Shown: positions 7,860-16,622, counted from the first letter of the stretch. The stretch is DNA of 64,000 nt from Ralstonia sp. UBA689 (GCF_002298975.1 NZ_DBMV01000038.1:19582-83581); one strand, 5' to 3'. A program made the numbers and translations. Notes: a model not told the origin generated them from the letters alone.

Positions 7860-9884
7860 ATGATTCCCCACGCGGCAGCCGCCCAGCGCGCTCCCGGTGG
7901 CGCCCTCGCTACTTCCAGTGAAGCGCCCGACAACGACCAGCCGGACCTGATCGCCCAGTCGCACGAGCGTTCAAAGTCCTATGGCCTGCGGCCGTATGAG
8001 TCGCCCGATTTCAGCCCGGTGCAGCACAGCGAGCTGAAAACGCAGATCGAGCGCAGCCAATCGCTGTTCACGCATGCGTTGCCGGTCATGGAAACGCTCT
8101 ACAGCCAGATCATCAACACGCAAAGCATGGTGATCCTGACCGACACGGCGGGCTTGATCCTGCATTCGCTGGGCGACGACGATTTCCTGGCCAGGGCCAG
8201 CAAGGTGGCCCTGCAACCGGGCGCGCTCTGGTCGGAGGCGAGTCGGGGCACCAACGCCATCGGCACGGCGCTGGCCGACGGCAAGCCCACGCTGGTCCAT
8301 GGGTCAGAGCACTACCTGGAAGCCAACCGGTTCCTCACGTGCTCCTGTGCGCCCATCTTCGATCCGTATGGCAAGACGGTCGGCGCGCTCGATGTGACGG
8401 GCGATCATCGCGGCTTCCACAAGCACACCATGGCCCTGGTGCGCATGTCGGCGCAGATGATCGAGAACCAGTTGTTCGCCAACACATTCCAGGACGTGGT
8501 GTGCATCCACTTTCACTCGCGGCCGGAGTTCATTGGCACGCTCGTCGAGGGCATCGCTGCCTTCACGCCAGCCGGACGTTTTCTGTCGGCCAACCGCAGC
8601 GGTGAATTCCAGTTGGGGCTGTCGAGCCGCGCGTTGCAGGCGCATACCTTTTCGTCGCTGTTCGGCCTGTCGATGTCGCAGTTGATCGACGCGGGGCGCG
8701 GCGCGGCAGGCGGCATCATCCGATTGCAGCTCCCCAGCGGGGTCAAGGTGTGCGCACGCGTCGAGTGGAAGCGCCCCGCCAGCCCGATTGCAGGCAGCGC
8801 CATCGACACCGACGCTGCCATCTCGCGCGATCAGCCACCGGCACGCCGGCTCAGCGTCGCACCGGCCGAGCCGGCGAGCCTGGATGCGCTCGATACCGGC
8901 GACGCCCAGATCAAGAGCGTCGTCGGCAAGCTGCGCAAGGTCATCGGCAAGGACATCACGATCATGGTGCTGGGCGAGACCGGTACCGGCAAGGAATTGC
9001 TGGCGCGCGCCATTCACGCCGACAGCCCGCGCCATGCCGGACCGTTCATCGCCGTCAATTGCGCGTCGATTCCCGAAGCCCTGATTGAGTCGGAACTGTT
9101 CGGCTATGAAGAAGGCGCCTTTACCGGCGCCCGGAAGAAGGGCGGCATCGGCAAGATGGTGCTGGCCAACGGCGGTACGCTCTTCCTCGACGAGATCGGC
9201 GACATGCCCCTGCACCTGCAGGCCCGCCTGCTGCGCGCGCTGCAGGAGCGCGCGGTGTCGCCGCTGGGCAGCAACAAGCTGATCCAGGTGGATGTGGCCG
9301 TGGTGTGCGCTACCCACCGCAACATGCGCGAGATGGTGGCCAGCGGCCAGTTTCGCGAAGACCTCTATTACCGCCTCAACGGCCTCGTCGTACGCCTGCC
9401 GGCATTGCGCGAGCGTAGCGACCTGGATGCGGTGGCCGGCAAGCTGCTGCGGCAGGAACAGGCCGATGCACCGCCGATCAGCGAGCCCGTGGCGCAGATG
9501 TTCCGCAGCTACCATTGGCCAGGCAACATCCGCCAGCTCGGCAATCTGCTGCGCACGGCCAGCCTGATGGCCGAAGACGCGCCAGAGATCACCGAAGACC
9601 ACCTGCCCGACGACTTCCTCGAAGACTGGCATGCGCGGCATGGCGCCCAGGGTGCGGCATCGGGTGCCAACACCGCAGGCGCAAATCCCGCCCCCGCAGC
9701 AAACGCCAGCGCCGCTCAACCGCAGCGGCTTGCCGACATCGAAAGCATGACCATCCTGGCGGCGGTCAAAGCGCACAACGGCAATATTTCTGCCGCAGCC
9801 AAGGCGCTCGGCATTTCACGCAATACCGTCTACCGCAAGATCGACGAAGCCGGTGGCCTGGGACCTGCTGCTGACACCGACTGA
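7860..9884 (+). CDS. Sigma-54-dependent enhancer-binding regulator (AcoR-type, GAF-AAA-Fis)
   Basis: A 674-residue activator; the ATG follows AAAGGAGAC. The N-terminal ~200 residues include a GAF-like sensor region (SRGTNAIGTALADGKPTLVHGSEHY) as in AcoR/AcxR-type regulators. The central AAA+ domain has Walker A GETGTGKE, the sigma-54 contact loop GAFTGA (intact), Walker B GTLFLDEIGD and the arginine-finger region. The C-terminus has a Fis-type HTH (NGNISAAAKALGISRNTVYRK). It sits in the middle of the quinoprotein block, and sigma-54 promoters precede several of the neighbouring genes, so it is the obvious candidate activator for alcohol/aldehyde-responsive expression. The inducer is unknown. 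Its 3' end overlaps the opposing hydrolase gene by 69 bp. Confidence 0.9.
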   Translation: MIPHAAAAQRAPGGALATSSEAPDNDQPDLIAQSHERSKSYGLRPYESPDFSPVQHSELKTQIERSQSLFTHALPVMETLYSQIINTQSMVILTDTAGLILHSLGDDDFLARASKVALQPGALWSEASRGTNAIGTALADGKPTLVHGSEHYLEANRFLTCSCAPIFDPYGKTVGALDVTGDHRGFHKHTMALVRMSAQMIENQLFANTFQDVVCIHFHSRPEFIGTLVEGIAAFTPAGRFLSANRSGEFQLGLSSRALQAHTFSSLFGLSMSQLIDAGRGAAGGIIRLQLPSGVKVCARVEWKRPASPIAGSAIDTDAAISRDQPPARRLSVAPAEPASLDALDTGDAQIKSVVGKLRKVIGKDITIMVLGETGTGKELLARAIHADSPRHAGPFIAVNCASIPEALIESELFGYEEGAFTGARKKGGIGKMVLANGGTLFLDEIGDMPLHLQARLLRALQERAVSPLGSNKLIQVDVAVVCATHRNMREMVASGQFREDLYYRLNGLVVRLPALRERSDLDAVAGKLLRQEQADAPPISEPVAQMFRSYHWPGNIRQLGNLLRTASLMAEDAPEITEDHLPDDFLEDWHARHGAQGAASGANTAGANPAPAANASAAQPQRLADIESMTILAAVKAHNGNISAAAKALGISRNTVYRKIDEAGGLGPAADTD

Positions 9885-10817
9885 GACTGCCCCACCCAAT
9901 GCGCGGATGGCCGTGCCAATCGCACGCGCCATCTCGCCAACCGCCAAGTGCCCGCCCGGCACCCAGACCAACCGGGCCCGCGGCATGACCGCCTGCAAAC
10001 GCAACGCATTGCGTGGTCGGCAAACGTTATCCACCCGACCATGCAGCAGCGCCACCGGCACCCTGCGCACGCCAATGCGCGCGGCGGCGGCAAGCAGCGC
10101 AGGCTTTCCCAACCCGGCGCGGCAAACCAGGTAGTGCGCCTGGAGCTGGTACTTGCGTAGCGACTCCATCCGTTGCGGCAATGTTTGGCGCCGCCCAGGC
10201 GGCAGCCCTAACAAGCGGCGCTCAGCAAGTTGCCACTGCGCTGCAGTGTTCAGTTTCTGAACAGTTGTCCCATCCTGCAACACCCGTGCTACGGCAAGAA
10301 GGCGCCCCCGCGCACCGGCAAAACCTTCCCGTCGTTGATCGACTCCGCGCAACAAGCTGCGGCCGACACCCCGCGCGTTGAACAATGCCTGCACGTCATC
10401 GAAGCCGGTCAGGAAGCTGCCGCGCAATACCAGCGCCGCCACCGCATCGGGAAACCGATCCGCATAGGCCAGTGCGAGCGCCGCGCCCCAGGATCCGCCG
10501 ACCACGCCCCAGCGTTCAATGCCAAGCGCTGTACGCAGTTGCTCCAGATCGGCCAGCAGCGCGGTCACCGAATTGCGGCGGCGCGTGCCGGCTGGCCGCG
10601 AACGTCCTGCGCCGCGCTGGTCAGGCAGCACCACCCGATGGCGCAGCGGATCAAACCACGCGGCCATCGACGGCTGGCAGCCGCTGCCTGGCCCGCCGTG
10701 CAGCACCAGCCACGGCTCGCCATCCTCCGGCCCGCACTGCCGCACGTGCAGACGCTGGGCATCCGGCGTGCGCAGATGGAAGCACGCCGATGTTTCCGGC
10801 CAGGCTGCTGCGGGCAT
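9816..10817 (-). CDS. Alpha/beta hydrolase, proline iminopeptidase family
   Basis: A 333-residue cytoplasmic serine hydrolase. The ATG at 10817 is preceded by AAGGAGG at eight bases. Motifs: oxyanion-hole HGGPGSGC near residue 40, nucleophile elbow GGSWGAA (Ser), the acid in HGRVDNVC and the catalytic His in VPGGHLAVG, all as in prolyl aminopeptidases (family S33), which release N-terminal proline. Relatives of this fold have been found beside pqq genes, but a direct role in PqqA processing is not shown. It is divergent from pqqA and convergent with the sigma-54 regulator, overlapping its end. Confidence 0.82.
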   Translation of the reverse strand: MPAAAWPETSACFHLRTPDAQRLHVRQCGPEDGEPWLVLHGGPGSGCQPSMAAWFDPLRHRVVLPDQRGAGRSRPAGTRRRNSVTALLADLEQLRTALGIERWGVVGGSWGAALALAYADRFPDAVAALVLRGSFLTGFDDVQALFNARGVGRSLLRGVDQRREGFAGARGRLLAVARVLQDGTTVQKLNTAAQWQLAERRLLGLPPGRRQTLPQRMESLRKYQLQAHYLVCRAGLGKPALLAAAARIGVRRVPVALLHGRVDNVCRPRNALRLQAVMPRARLVWVPGGHLAVGEMARAIGTAIRALGGAVSVGVSSRSQATGFVDLAVDGIA

Positions 10818-10922
10818 GGATGTTGCCTCCTTGGTGACGCGGCTGCGTTCGGCAAAACGCTCGGACCCACCGCGCAATGACGCAATGCACACACTAACTA
10901 TGCCAACCCTCAAGGAGGAGAC

Positions 10923-10997
10923 ATGACCTGGACAACGCCCGCTTATACCGAACTGCGCCTGGGGTTCGAGATCACCATGTACATCGCCAATCGCTGA
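10923..10997 (+). CDS. pqqA: Coenzyme PQQ precursor peptide PqqA
   Basis: A 24-codon gene with a strong AAGGAGGAG ribosome site. The peptide contains the family core FEITMYIAN: Glu16 and Tyr20, separated by three residues, are the two side chains that PqqE cross-links to form the PQQ skeleton. The remaining residues (start MTWTTPAYTELRLG) match the usual PqqA leader. It is the first gene of pqqABCDE and is followed by a hairpin-T tract before pqqB, a common way to make much more pqqA than downstream transcript. Identification is certain from motif plus context. Confidence 0.97.
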   Translation: MTWTTPAYTELRLGFEITMYIANR

Positions 10998-11027
10998 GTT
11001 CGAGCGACTGAACTTGCAGCACTCCCC

Positions 11028-11067
11028 AAGCCCGCTTGTTTCCTCACAGCGGGCTTCTTTTTTTTCT
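11028..11067 (+). terminator. Terminator/attenuator between pqqA and pqqB
   Basis: A perfect 9-bp stem AAGCCCGCT / AGCGGGCTT with an 11-base loop is followed by C and a run of eight T. It is a textbook intrinsic terminator placed inside the operon, so read-through would set the pqqA to pqqBCDE ratio. Confidence 0.88.
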
Positions 11068-11139
11068 TCTGCTCGGTTTCTTTGACTGTCACCTGGCGGG
11101 GTTCTTGCTCAATCTGCCCCAAACAGTTGACCTTGCATC

Positions 11140-12057
11140 ATGACCACACTCAGGGTTCTCGGCTCGGCAGCCGGCGGCGGCTTCCCACAGTGGAACTGCA
11201 ACTGCCGCAACTGCGACGGCGTGCGGCGCGGCACGATTCGCGCCACGCCGCGCACGCAGTCTTCCGTCGCGCTCGGCGATGGTGGCCAGAACTGGATCGT
11301 CGTGAACGCCTCGCCCGACATCCTCGCTCAGTTACGCAGCGCACCGGCCTTGCAGCCGGCGCGGCATCCGCGCGATACCGGCATTGTCGGCGTCGTGCTG
11401 ATCGACGCGCAGATCGACCACGTGACGGGCCTGCTGATGCTGCGCGAGCACCGGCAGGCCTTGCCGGTGTATGCATCGGCGGCCGTGCTCGGTGATCTGT
11501 CCACGGCGTTTCCGCTCACGCGCATGCTGTCGCATTACTGCGGGCTCGATACGCGTGTCCTTCCGCTCGATGGCTCGGCGTTCGCGGTGCCGTCGCTCTC
11601 CGATGTATCGCTGACGGCGGTACCGCTGGAGAGCAAGGCGCCGCCGTACTCGCCGAGCCGCAATGCGCGCCGCATCGGCGACAACATTGGCCTGCGCATC
11701 GTCGATCACGAAAGCGGCCGGCGAGCCTTCTATGCGCCCGGGCTCGCCCGCATTGAGCCGCATGTGTTTGACGAGCTGCACGCGGCCGACGTCGTGCTGG
11801 TGGATGGCACCTGCTGGCAAAACGACGAAATGCTCACCCTCGGCTTCTCCACCAAGACCGCCGCCGACATGGGCCACCTCGCCCAGTCCGGCCCCGGCGG
11901 CATGATCGAGACGCTCGACCGGTTGCCCGCGGCACGCAAGATCCTCATCCACATCAACAACACCAACCCGATCCTCGACGAAGACTCGCCGCAACGCCGC
12001 GAGCTTGAAGCGCATGGCATCGAGGTTGCCTACGACGGCATGGAAATTTCGCTATGA
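11140..12057 (+). CDS. pqqB: PQQ biosynthesis protein PqqB
   Basis: A 305-residue metallo-beta-lactamase-fold protein. The N-terminus LRVLGSAAGGGFPQWNCNC is diagnostic of PqqB; the Cys pair binds a structural zinc. PqqB is thought to act as a hydroxylase on the excised Glu-Tyr dipeptide, giving AHQQ before the PqqC step, though its chemistry has been debated. The expected length is about 300 residues. It lies 142 bp after pqqA, beyond the attenuator, and its stop overlaps the pqqC start (ATGA), so translation is coupled. Confidence 0.96.
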   Translation: MTTLRVLGSAAGGGFPQWNCNCRNCDGVRRGTIRATPRTQSSVALGDGGQNWIVVNASPDILAQLRSAPALQPARHPRDTGIVGVVLIDAQIDHVTGLLMLREHRQALPVYASAAVLGDLSTAFPLTRMLSHYCGLDTRVLPLDGSAFAVPSLSDVSLTAVPLESKAPPYSPSRNARRIGDNIGLRIVDHESGRRAFYAPGLARIEPHVFDELHAADVVLVDGTCWQNDEMLTLGFSTKTAADMGHLAQSGPGGMIETLDRLPAARKILIHINNTNPILDEDSPQRRELEAHGIEVAYDGMEISL

Positions 12058-12761
12058 CACATCCTGTTGCGTGGACCGCAGAAGCCTTCGAGACGCAGTT
12101 GCGCGCGAAAGAAGCCGGTTACCACATTCATCACCCGTTCAATCGGCGCATGGCCGCCGGGCGGTGCACGCCGGAGGAGATCCGCACCTGGGTCGCCAAC
12201 CGCTTCTACTACCAGATCAACATCCCGCTCAAGGATGCGGCCATCCTGTCCAACTGCCCTGAGCGTGACACGCGCCGCGAGTGGATCGTGCGCATTCATG
12301 ACCACGACGGCGACGAGGCGCAGCCGGGCGGCATCGAGAGCTGGGTGCGTTTGGGCGAGGCTGTCGGACTCACGCGCGCTGAACTTTGGTCTCACCAGCA
12401 CCTGCTGCCCGGCGTGCGCTTTGCCGTGGACGCCTATGTCAATTTCGCGCGCCGCGCGCCATGGCAGGAAGCGGTGTGCTCCTCGCTCACGGAGATGTTC
12501 GCGCCGGACATTCACAAGCAGCGGCTGGCCGGCTGGCCCGAGCACTATCCGTGGGTCGAGCCTGAAGGATTGGCGTATTTCCGCTCGCGCATTCCGCTGG
12601 CCTCGCGCGATGTCGAGCATGGCCTGCGTGTCACGCTCGACTATTTCCGCACGCCCGAGCAGCAACAGCGCGCGCTCGACATTCTGCAATTCAAGCTCGA
12701 CATCCTCTGGTCGATGCTCGATGCCATCCAACAGGCCCACCATGACACCGTCGCTCTCTGA
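12054..12761 (+). CDS. pqqC: Pyrroloquinoline-quinone synthase PqqC
   Basis: A 235-residue all-helical oxidase of the heme-oxygenase-like fold that performs the last step, ring closure and eight-electron oxidation of AHQQ to PQQ without a metal or cofactor. Conserved segments include YHIHHPFNRRMAAG at the N-terminus, ANRFYYQINIPLKDAAILSNC and RIHDHDGDE, which contribute the active-site His, Arg and Tyr residues. The length is typical (~240). It overlaps pqqB by four bases and pqqD by 20 bases. Confidence 0.96.
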   Translation: MTHPVAWTAEAFETQLRAKEAGYHIHHPFNRRMAAGRCTPEEIRTWVANRFYYQINIPLKDAAILSNCPERDTRREWIVRIHDHDGDEAQPGGIESWVRLGEAVGLTRAELWSHQHLLPGVRFAVDAYVNFARRAPWQEAVCSSLTEMFAPDIHKQRLAGWPEHYPWVEPEGLAYFRSRIPLASRDVEHGLRVTLDYFRTPEQQQRALDILQFKLDILWSMLDAIQQAHHDTVAL

Positions 12762-13014
12762 CCCGGTCCACCCCACGCTGCAGCGGACCTTCCGGCTGCA
12801 GTGGGAAGAGGTGCAGCAGAGTTGGGTGCTGCTGTACCCCGAAGGGATGGTCACGCTCAACGACAGCGCCGCCGCAATCCTGCAGCGCTGCGACGGTGCC
12901 CACACCCTCGACATGCTGATCGACGACTTGCAGTCGGCCTTCGGCGTGCAAGGCATCGCTCCGGAGGTCCACGCCTTTGTCAAACATGCACTCGAACGTG
13001 GCTGGCTCGCCTGA
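12742..13014 (+). CDS. pqqD: PQQ biosynthesis peptide chaperone PqqD
   Basis: A 90-residue RRE-type peptide chaperone that binds PqqA and presents it to the radical SAM enzyme PqqE. The core signature YPEGMVTLNDSAAAILQRCDG is clear. The ATG at 12742 lies inside the end of pqqC (20-bp overlap) and the end overlaps the pqqE start region, the compact arrangement usual for this operon. The length is normal (~90). Confidence 0.95.
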   Translation: MTPSLSDPVHPTLQRTFRLQWEEVQQSWVLLYPEGMVTLNDSAAAILQRCDGAHTLDMLIDDLQSAFGVQGIAPEVHAFVKHALERGWLA

Positions 13015-14167
13015 GGGCCAGTCGGCATCGACCGCCGGCCCGCCGCTGTGGCTGCTGGCCGAGCTGACGTATCGCTGCCCGCTGCATTGCCCGTTCTGCT
13101 CCAACCCGGTGGACTACACGCAGCACGATCGGGAACTGAGCACCGAGCAATGGTGTGAAGTCTTCACGCAGGCGCGCGCACTGGGTGCGGTCCAGCTCGG
13201 CCTGTCCGGCGGTGAGCCGCTGCTGCGCAAGGATCTCGAAGCGCTGGTCGCACATGCGCATGGGCTTGGGTTTTACGTGAACTTGGTGACGTCGGGTGTT
13301 GGCCTGACGGACGCGCGGCTCGGCGCGTTGCGCGCTGCGGGGCTCGACCACATCCAACTGTCGTTCCAGGATTCCACGCGTGAACTCAACGACTTTCTGT
13401 CGAGCACGCGCACCTTCGACCTGAAACGCCGCGTGGCCGGCCTGATCAAGGCTCACGGCTACCCGATGGTGATGAACTGCGTGATGCACCGGCACAACCT
13501 GCTGCACGTGGGCGCCATCATCGACATGGCGCTGGAGATCGGCGCCGAATACCTGGAGCTGGCCAACACGCAGTACTACGGCTGGGCCTGGGAAAACCGC
13601 CTGGCGCTGATGCCGACGCTGGAGCAACTGCGCGAAGCCGAGGCGGTGGTCAACGAATATCGTGCACGTATCGGCAAGCGGTGCCAGGTGCTGTACGTCG
13701 TGCCCGATTACTTCGAGCAGCGTCCGAAGAAATGCATGAATGGCTGGGGCACCACGTTTCTGGGCGTGGCGCCCGACGGCGTTGCGCTGCCGTGCCACTC
13801 GGCGCGCATGCTGCCTGGGTTGGACCTGCCCAACGTCCTGGACCAGCCCCTGCGGGACATCTGGCAATCCAGCCCCGCGTTCCAGCACTTTCGCGGCACG
13901 CATTGGATGCCGGAACCGTGTCAGTCATGCGACTCGCGCGAAGCGGATTTCGGTGGCTGCCGGTGCCAGGCCTATCTGCTCACGGGCGACGCCGAGCGCA
14001 CGGATCCGGTGTGTGGAAAGTCGCCCGATCATGCGGCCCTGCAGAAGGTTGTGCTGCAAGGCAGGATGGCCTCGATGAATGGCTTCGGGCGGATGCGCGA
14101 CCACCGCACCGACGAGGTTTCCATCGTGTTCCGCACCGACGCAAATTCACGCCGGCTGGGGCAATAA
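12977..14167 (+). CDS. pqqE: Radical SAM PqqA cross-linking enzyme PqqE
   Basis: A 396-residue radical SAM/SPASM enzyme that makes the Glu-Tyr carbon-carbon bond in PqqA. The SAM cluster motif is CPLHCPFC (C34, C38, C41 with this start). The C-terminal SPASM Cys-rich part (CQSCDSREADFGGCRCQAYLL and PVCGKSPDH) binds two auxiliary clusters. The start is ambiguous: the TTG at 12977 sits eight bases after a perfect GGAGGT, while the ATG at 12986 has poorer spacing. Both overlap the end of pqqD. It is the last gene of pqqABCDE; no pqqF-type peptidase follows. Confidence 0.95.
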   Translation: MSNMHSNVAGSPEGQSASTAGPPLWLLAELTYRCPLHCPFCSNPVDYTQHDRELSTEQWCEVFTQARALGAVQLGLSGGEPLLRKDLEALVAHAHGLGFYVNLVTSGVGLTDARLGALRAAGLDHIQLSFQDSTRELNDFLSSTRTFDLKRRVAGLIKAHGYPMVMNCVMHRHNLLHVGAIIDMALEIGAEYLELANTQYYGWAWENRLALMPTLEQLREAEAVVNEYRARIGKRCQVLYVVPDYFEQRPKKCMNGWGTTFLGVAPDGVALPCHSARMLPGLDLPNVLDQPLRDIWQSSPAFQHFRGTHWMPEPCQSCDSREADFGGCRCQAYLLTGDAERTDPVCGKSPDHAALQKVVLQGRMASMNGFGRMRDHRTDEVSIVFRTDANSRRLGQ

Positions 14168-14181
14168 ACCAACACCATCGA

Positions 14182-14221
14182 CAAACAAAAAGAACGGGCG
14201 GGAGCCGTGCCCCGCCCGTTC
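14182..14221 (-). terminator. Intrinsic terminator after the cytochrome c gene
   Basis: An 11-bp perfect stem (GAACGGGCGGG at 14192-14202 paired with CCCGCCCGTTC at 14211-14221), followed on the minus strand by TTTTTGTTTG. It lies between the convergent ends of pqqE and the cytochrome gene. The T tract fits the minus direction. Confidence 0.8.
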
Positions 14222-14244
14222 CGCAGCCAATGGCATGCCGCGCT

Positions 14245-14574
14245 TCAAGCGCCGGTGCTCAGTACCCACCTCACCAACTGCGTCGCCTCGTCTTCCCTGA
14301 GGTTGGGATGCGGTGGCATCGGAATCCGACCCCACACGCCTTTGCCACCCTCGCGAACCTTGTTTGCGAGCCGAGCCGGGGCCTCCGTATCGCCCTTGTA
14401 CTTGGCGGCAACATCAACAAAGGCGGGCCCGACGATCTTGTTCTGCACGCTGTGGCATGAGAAGCAACCGTTCTTTTCAGCCATGGCCTGCATATCGGGC
14501 GCCGCGTGCGCGGAAGCCACGCCGAATGCTGTCGACGCCAACGCCAGCAGCGAGAAAACTCCATTGCGCATCAT
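14245..14574 (-). CDS. Small periplasmic cytochrome c (c551/c552 type)
   Basis: A 109-residue secreted monoheme cytochrome. The first of two adjacent ATG codons (14574 and 14571) is used; the GGAAAG just upstream fits either. A signal peptide (VFSLLALASTAFGVASAHA) is followed by CFSCH (C37, C40, H41), KIVGPAFVDVAAKYKG and the axial Met in RIPMPPHPN, all typical of cytochrome c551/c552. It is 90 bp downstream of the PQQ alcohol dehydrogenase on the same strand and probably cotranscribed, making it a candidate direct electron acceptor beside the c-550. Confidence 0.87.
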   Translation of the reverse strand: MMRNGVFSLLALASTAFGVASAHAAPDMQAMAEKNGCFSCHSVQNKIVGPAFVDVAAKYKGDTEAPARLANKVREGGKGVWGRIPMPPHPNLREDEATQLVRWVLSTGA

Positions 14575-14664
14575 CACTTTCCAACACTCCATGACGCTGT
14601 GAATCGGCCATACCGGGCTGTGCGCCGTTGGGAGCGCCCAGGCCGGTACAGACCCGTTTGGTGC

Positions 14665-16419
14665 TTAGTTCTTGTGCAGCTTGAACACCCAGACTGAACC
14701 ACCCTGCTCCAGGAAGTTCACGCGCTTGGCCACTTCGCCGCCCCACAGCGGCACGGCGCCGCCCCAGCCCGACACCACGGCCACGAACTGCTCGCCGCCG
14801 TCTTCCCAGGTGATGGGAGGCGCGACGATGCCGCTGCCGGTCTGGAATTTCCAGAGTTCCTTGCCGGTCTTGGCATCGGCGGCCTTCAGGTAGCCTTCGG
14901 GCGTGCCCCAGAACACCAGGCCGCCGGCGGTGGTCATCACCCCGCCCCACAACGGCGCGTTGTTCTTGATCTCCCACTCGACCTTGCCGGTCTTCGGATT
15001 GATCGCGCGCAGCGCACCGATGTAGTCGTCATTGAGCGGCTTGATGGTGAAGCCGGCACCCAGGTAGGCCGCGCCCTTCTTGTAGCTGACGGGCTCGTTC
15101 CAGATGTCCATGCCCCATTCATTGGCGGGCACGTAGAACAGGCCGGTCTGCGGGCTGTATGCCATCGGCATCTGGTTCTTGCCGCCCAGGAAGCCAGGAG
15201 CAGCAAAGACGGACTTGCCCTTCTTGTCTTCGCCGGTGGCCGCAGACGGATCGCCCGGGCGGTGGTCCGGTGCGTAGTTCGGGCGGCCGGTCTTGAGATC
15301 GATGCTCGTGGCCCAGTTGACCTTCACAAACGGAAATGCGTTGAGCAGCTTGCCGGTCTTCGCATCGTTGACGTAGAAGAAGCCGTTTCGATCCGCCTTG
15401 CCGCCCACGCGCTTGCCGTCCAGGTCGAACGTCACGAACTCGTTGACGCCGTCGAAATCCCAACCGTCGTTGGGCGTGTTCTGGTAGTGCCAGACGATCT
15501 TGCCCGTCTCCGGGTCGATGGCCAGCGTGGAGGAGGAATACAGGTTGTCGCCCTTGCGGATGTGGCTGTTCCACGGCCCAGGGTTGCCGGTGCCGAAGTA
15601 CACCAGGCCGGTCTGCGCGTCATAGGTGCCACCGAGCCACGTCGATGCGCCGCCGGTCTTCCAGGTCTCGCCGGGCCAACTGGCGTTCAGCGTGCCGGTC
15701 ATGCCGTTCTCGGTCTTGTTGCCGTCCTTGTCGTACTTGTAGCCCATGTGGCCTTCGACGGTCGGGCGGGTCCAGATCAGGTTGCCGGTCTTGGCATCCC
15801 GTGCCTCCACGCGCCCCACCACGCCAAACTCGCCGCCCGACACGCCAGTCAGCACCATGCCTTTGACGATCAGCGGCGCGGCGGTGTACGAGTAGCCGGC
15901 CGCGTAGTCGGCGATCTTCTCTTTCCAGACCACCTTGCCGGTGTCCTGGTTGAGCGCGACCAGTTGCGCATCGAGCGTGCCGAAGATGACCAGGTTGTCG
16001 TACAGCGCCGCACCGCGGTTGACGACATCGCAGCACGGCATGATGTTATCCGGCAGACGCTGCTCGTACTTCCAGAGCTTGGCGCCGGTCTTCAGGTCGA
16101 TCGCGTAGATGCGCGAATACGAAGCCGTGACAAACATCTTGCCGTTGTAGACCAGCGGCTGGGCCTCCTGACCGCGCTGCTTCTCTCCGCCAAAGGAAAA
16201 CGACCACGCCGGCACCAGTTGGCTGACGTTCTTCGTGTTGACCTTGGTGAGCCCGGAGTAGCGCTGCCCCTGCGTGCCCATGCCCCAGGTCAGCACGTCA
16301 CCCGGCGACTTTGCGTCACCTTCGATCATGGCGTCCGTCACAGGGGGCGTTGCCGCGTGGGCGGCGAGGCTTGCGGCCATGCATGCCGCCGCAAGCGAGA
16401 TCACTCGTAGTGTCCTCAT
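14665..16419 (-). CDS. PQQ-dependent alcohol dehydrogenase with lanthanide-type Asp pair (PedH/ExaF-like)
   Basis: A 584-residue periplasmic eight-bladed propeller quinoprotein with a Sec signal (LAAACMAASLAAHA). Visible active-site features: the vicinal disulfide Cys129-Cys130 in IMPCCDVV; metal ligands Glu197 (SGGEFGVVG) and Asn279 (GTGNPGPWN); catalytic Asp321 in NDGWDFDGVNE. Two residues on is Asp323. In calcium enzymes (MxaF, ExaA/PedE) that position is Ala, Ser or Thr; in lanthanide enzymes (XoxF, ExaF, PedH) it is Asp. I infer a lanthanide-dependent primary alcohol/aldehyde oxidase; size and context favour the ethanol (ExaF/PedH) side over methanol XoxF. Transcription is probably from the sigma-54 site at 16488. 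Several tryptophan-docking propeller repeats are evident. Confidence 0.9.
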   Translation of the reverse strand: MRTLRVISLAAACMAASLAAHAATPPVTDAMIEGDAKSPGDVLTWGMGTQGQRYSGLTKVNTKNVSQLVPAWSFSFGGEKQRGQEAQPLVYNGKMFVTASYSRIYAIDLKTGAKLWKYEQRLPDNIMPCCDVVNRGAALYDNLVIFGTLDAQLVALNQDTGKVVWKEKIADYAAGYSYTAAPLIVKGMVLTGVSGGEFGVVGRVEARDAKTGNLIWTRPTVEGHMGYKYDKDGNKTENGMTGTLNASWPGETWKTGGASTWLGGTYDAQTGLVYFGTGNPGPWNSHIRKGDNLYSSSTLAIDPETGKIVWHYQNTPNDGWDFDGVNEFVTFDLDGKRVGGKADRNGFFYVNDAKTGKLLNAFPFVKVNWATSIDLKTGRPNYAPDHRPGDPSAATGEDKKGKSVFAAPGFLGGKNQMPMAYSPQTGLFYVPANEWGMDIWNEPVSYKKGAAYLGAGFTIKPLNDDYIGALRAINPKTGKVEWEIKNNAPLWGGVMTTAGGLVFWGTPEGYLKAADAKTGKELWKFQTGSGIVAPPITWEDGGEQFVAVVSGWGGAVPLWGGEVAKRVNFLEQGGSVWVFKLHKN

Positions 16420-16487
16420 CGTTTGTCTCCTCTACTTCTCGTTGTGGTCAATATCCGCCGGTGCGACAGTCACACCGGACGCGTTTT

Positions 16488-16503
16488 GGCAAATCCCATG
16501 CCA
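16488..16503 (-). promoter_or_regulatory. Sigma-54 promoter (-24/-12) for the PQQ alcohol dehydrogenase
   Basis: On the minus strand the sequence is TGGCATGGGATTTGCC: TGGCA at -24, TTTGC at -12 and correct spacing. The predicted start is near 16478, about 60 bp before the ATG at 16419. Confidence 0.75.
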
Positions 16504-16584
16504 TCAAGAAAACACCGCAAAACCGTGGTCCGACGCACGCTGGCGGGCCCCGTTGTGCGCCACGCCGGAACACATCGCCTGCCC

Positions 16585-16601
16585 TGTTGAGAAATGGAAC
16601 A
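16585..16601. promoter_or_regulatory. Candidate enhancer (UAS) dyad upstream of the PQQ alcohol dehydrogenase
   Basis: The dyad TGTT-N9-AACA is flanked by further near-symmetric bases (CTGCC on the left, GGCAG on the right). It lies 82-98 bp upstream of the -24 element at 16503, the same geometry as at the c-550 and aldehyde dehydrogenase promoters. Confidence 0.45.
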
Positions 16602-16622
16602 GGCAGCACGCGCGGGGCCACG

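Noticed and set aside
8304..9776. Long minus-strand frame (490 codons) across the sigma-54 regulator
   Set aside because: Antisense shadow of an AAA+ activator with intact motifs; no protein-like features.
10832..10847. Possible sixth sigma-54 promoter before pqqA (TGG-N10-GC spacing)
   Set aside because: Only the GG and GC pairs match; the rest of both boxes is poor, and the site overlaps the start region of the opposing hydrolase. A sigma-70-like TAACTAT at 10895 is an equally weak alternative.
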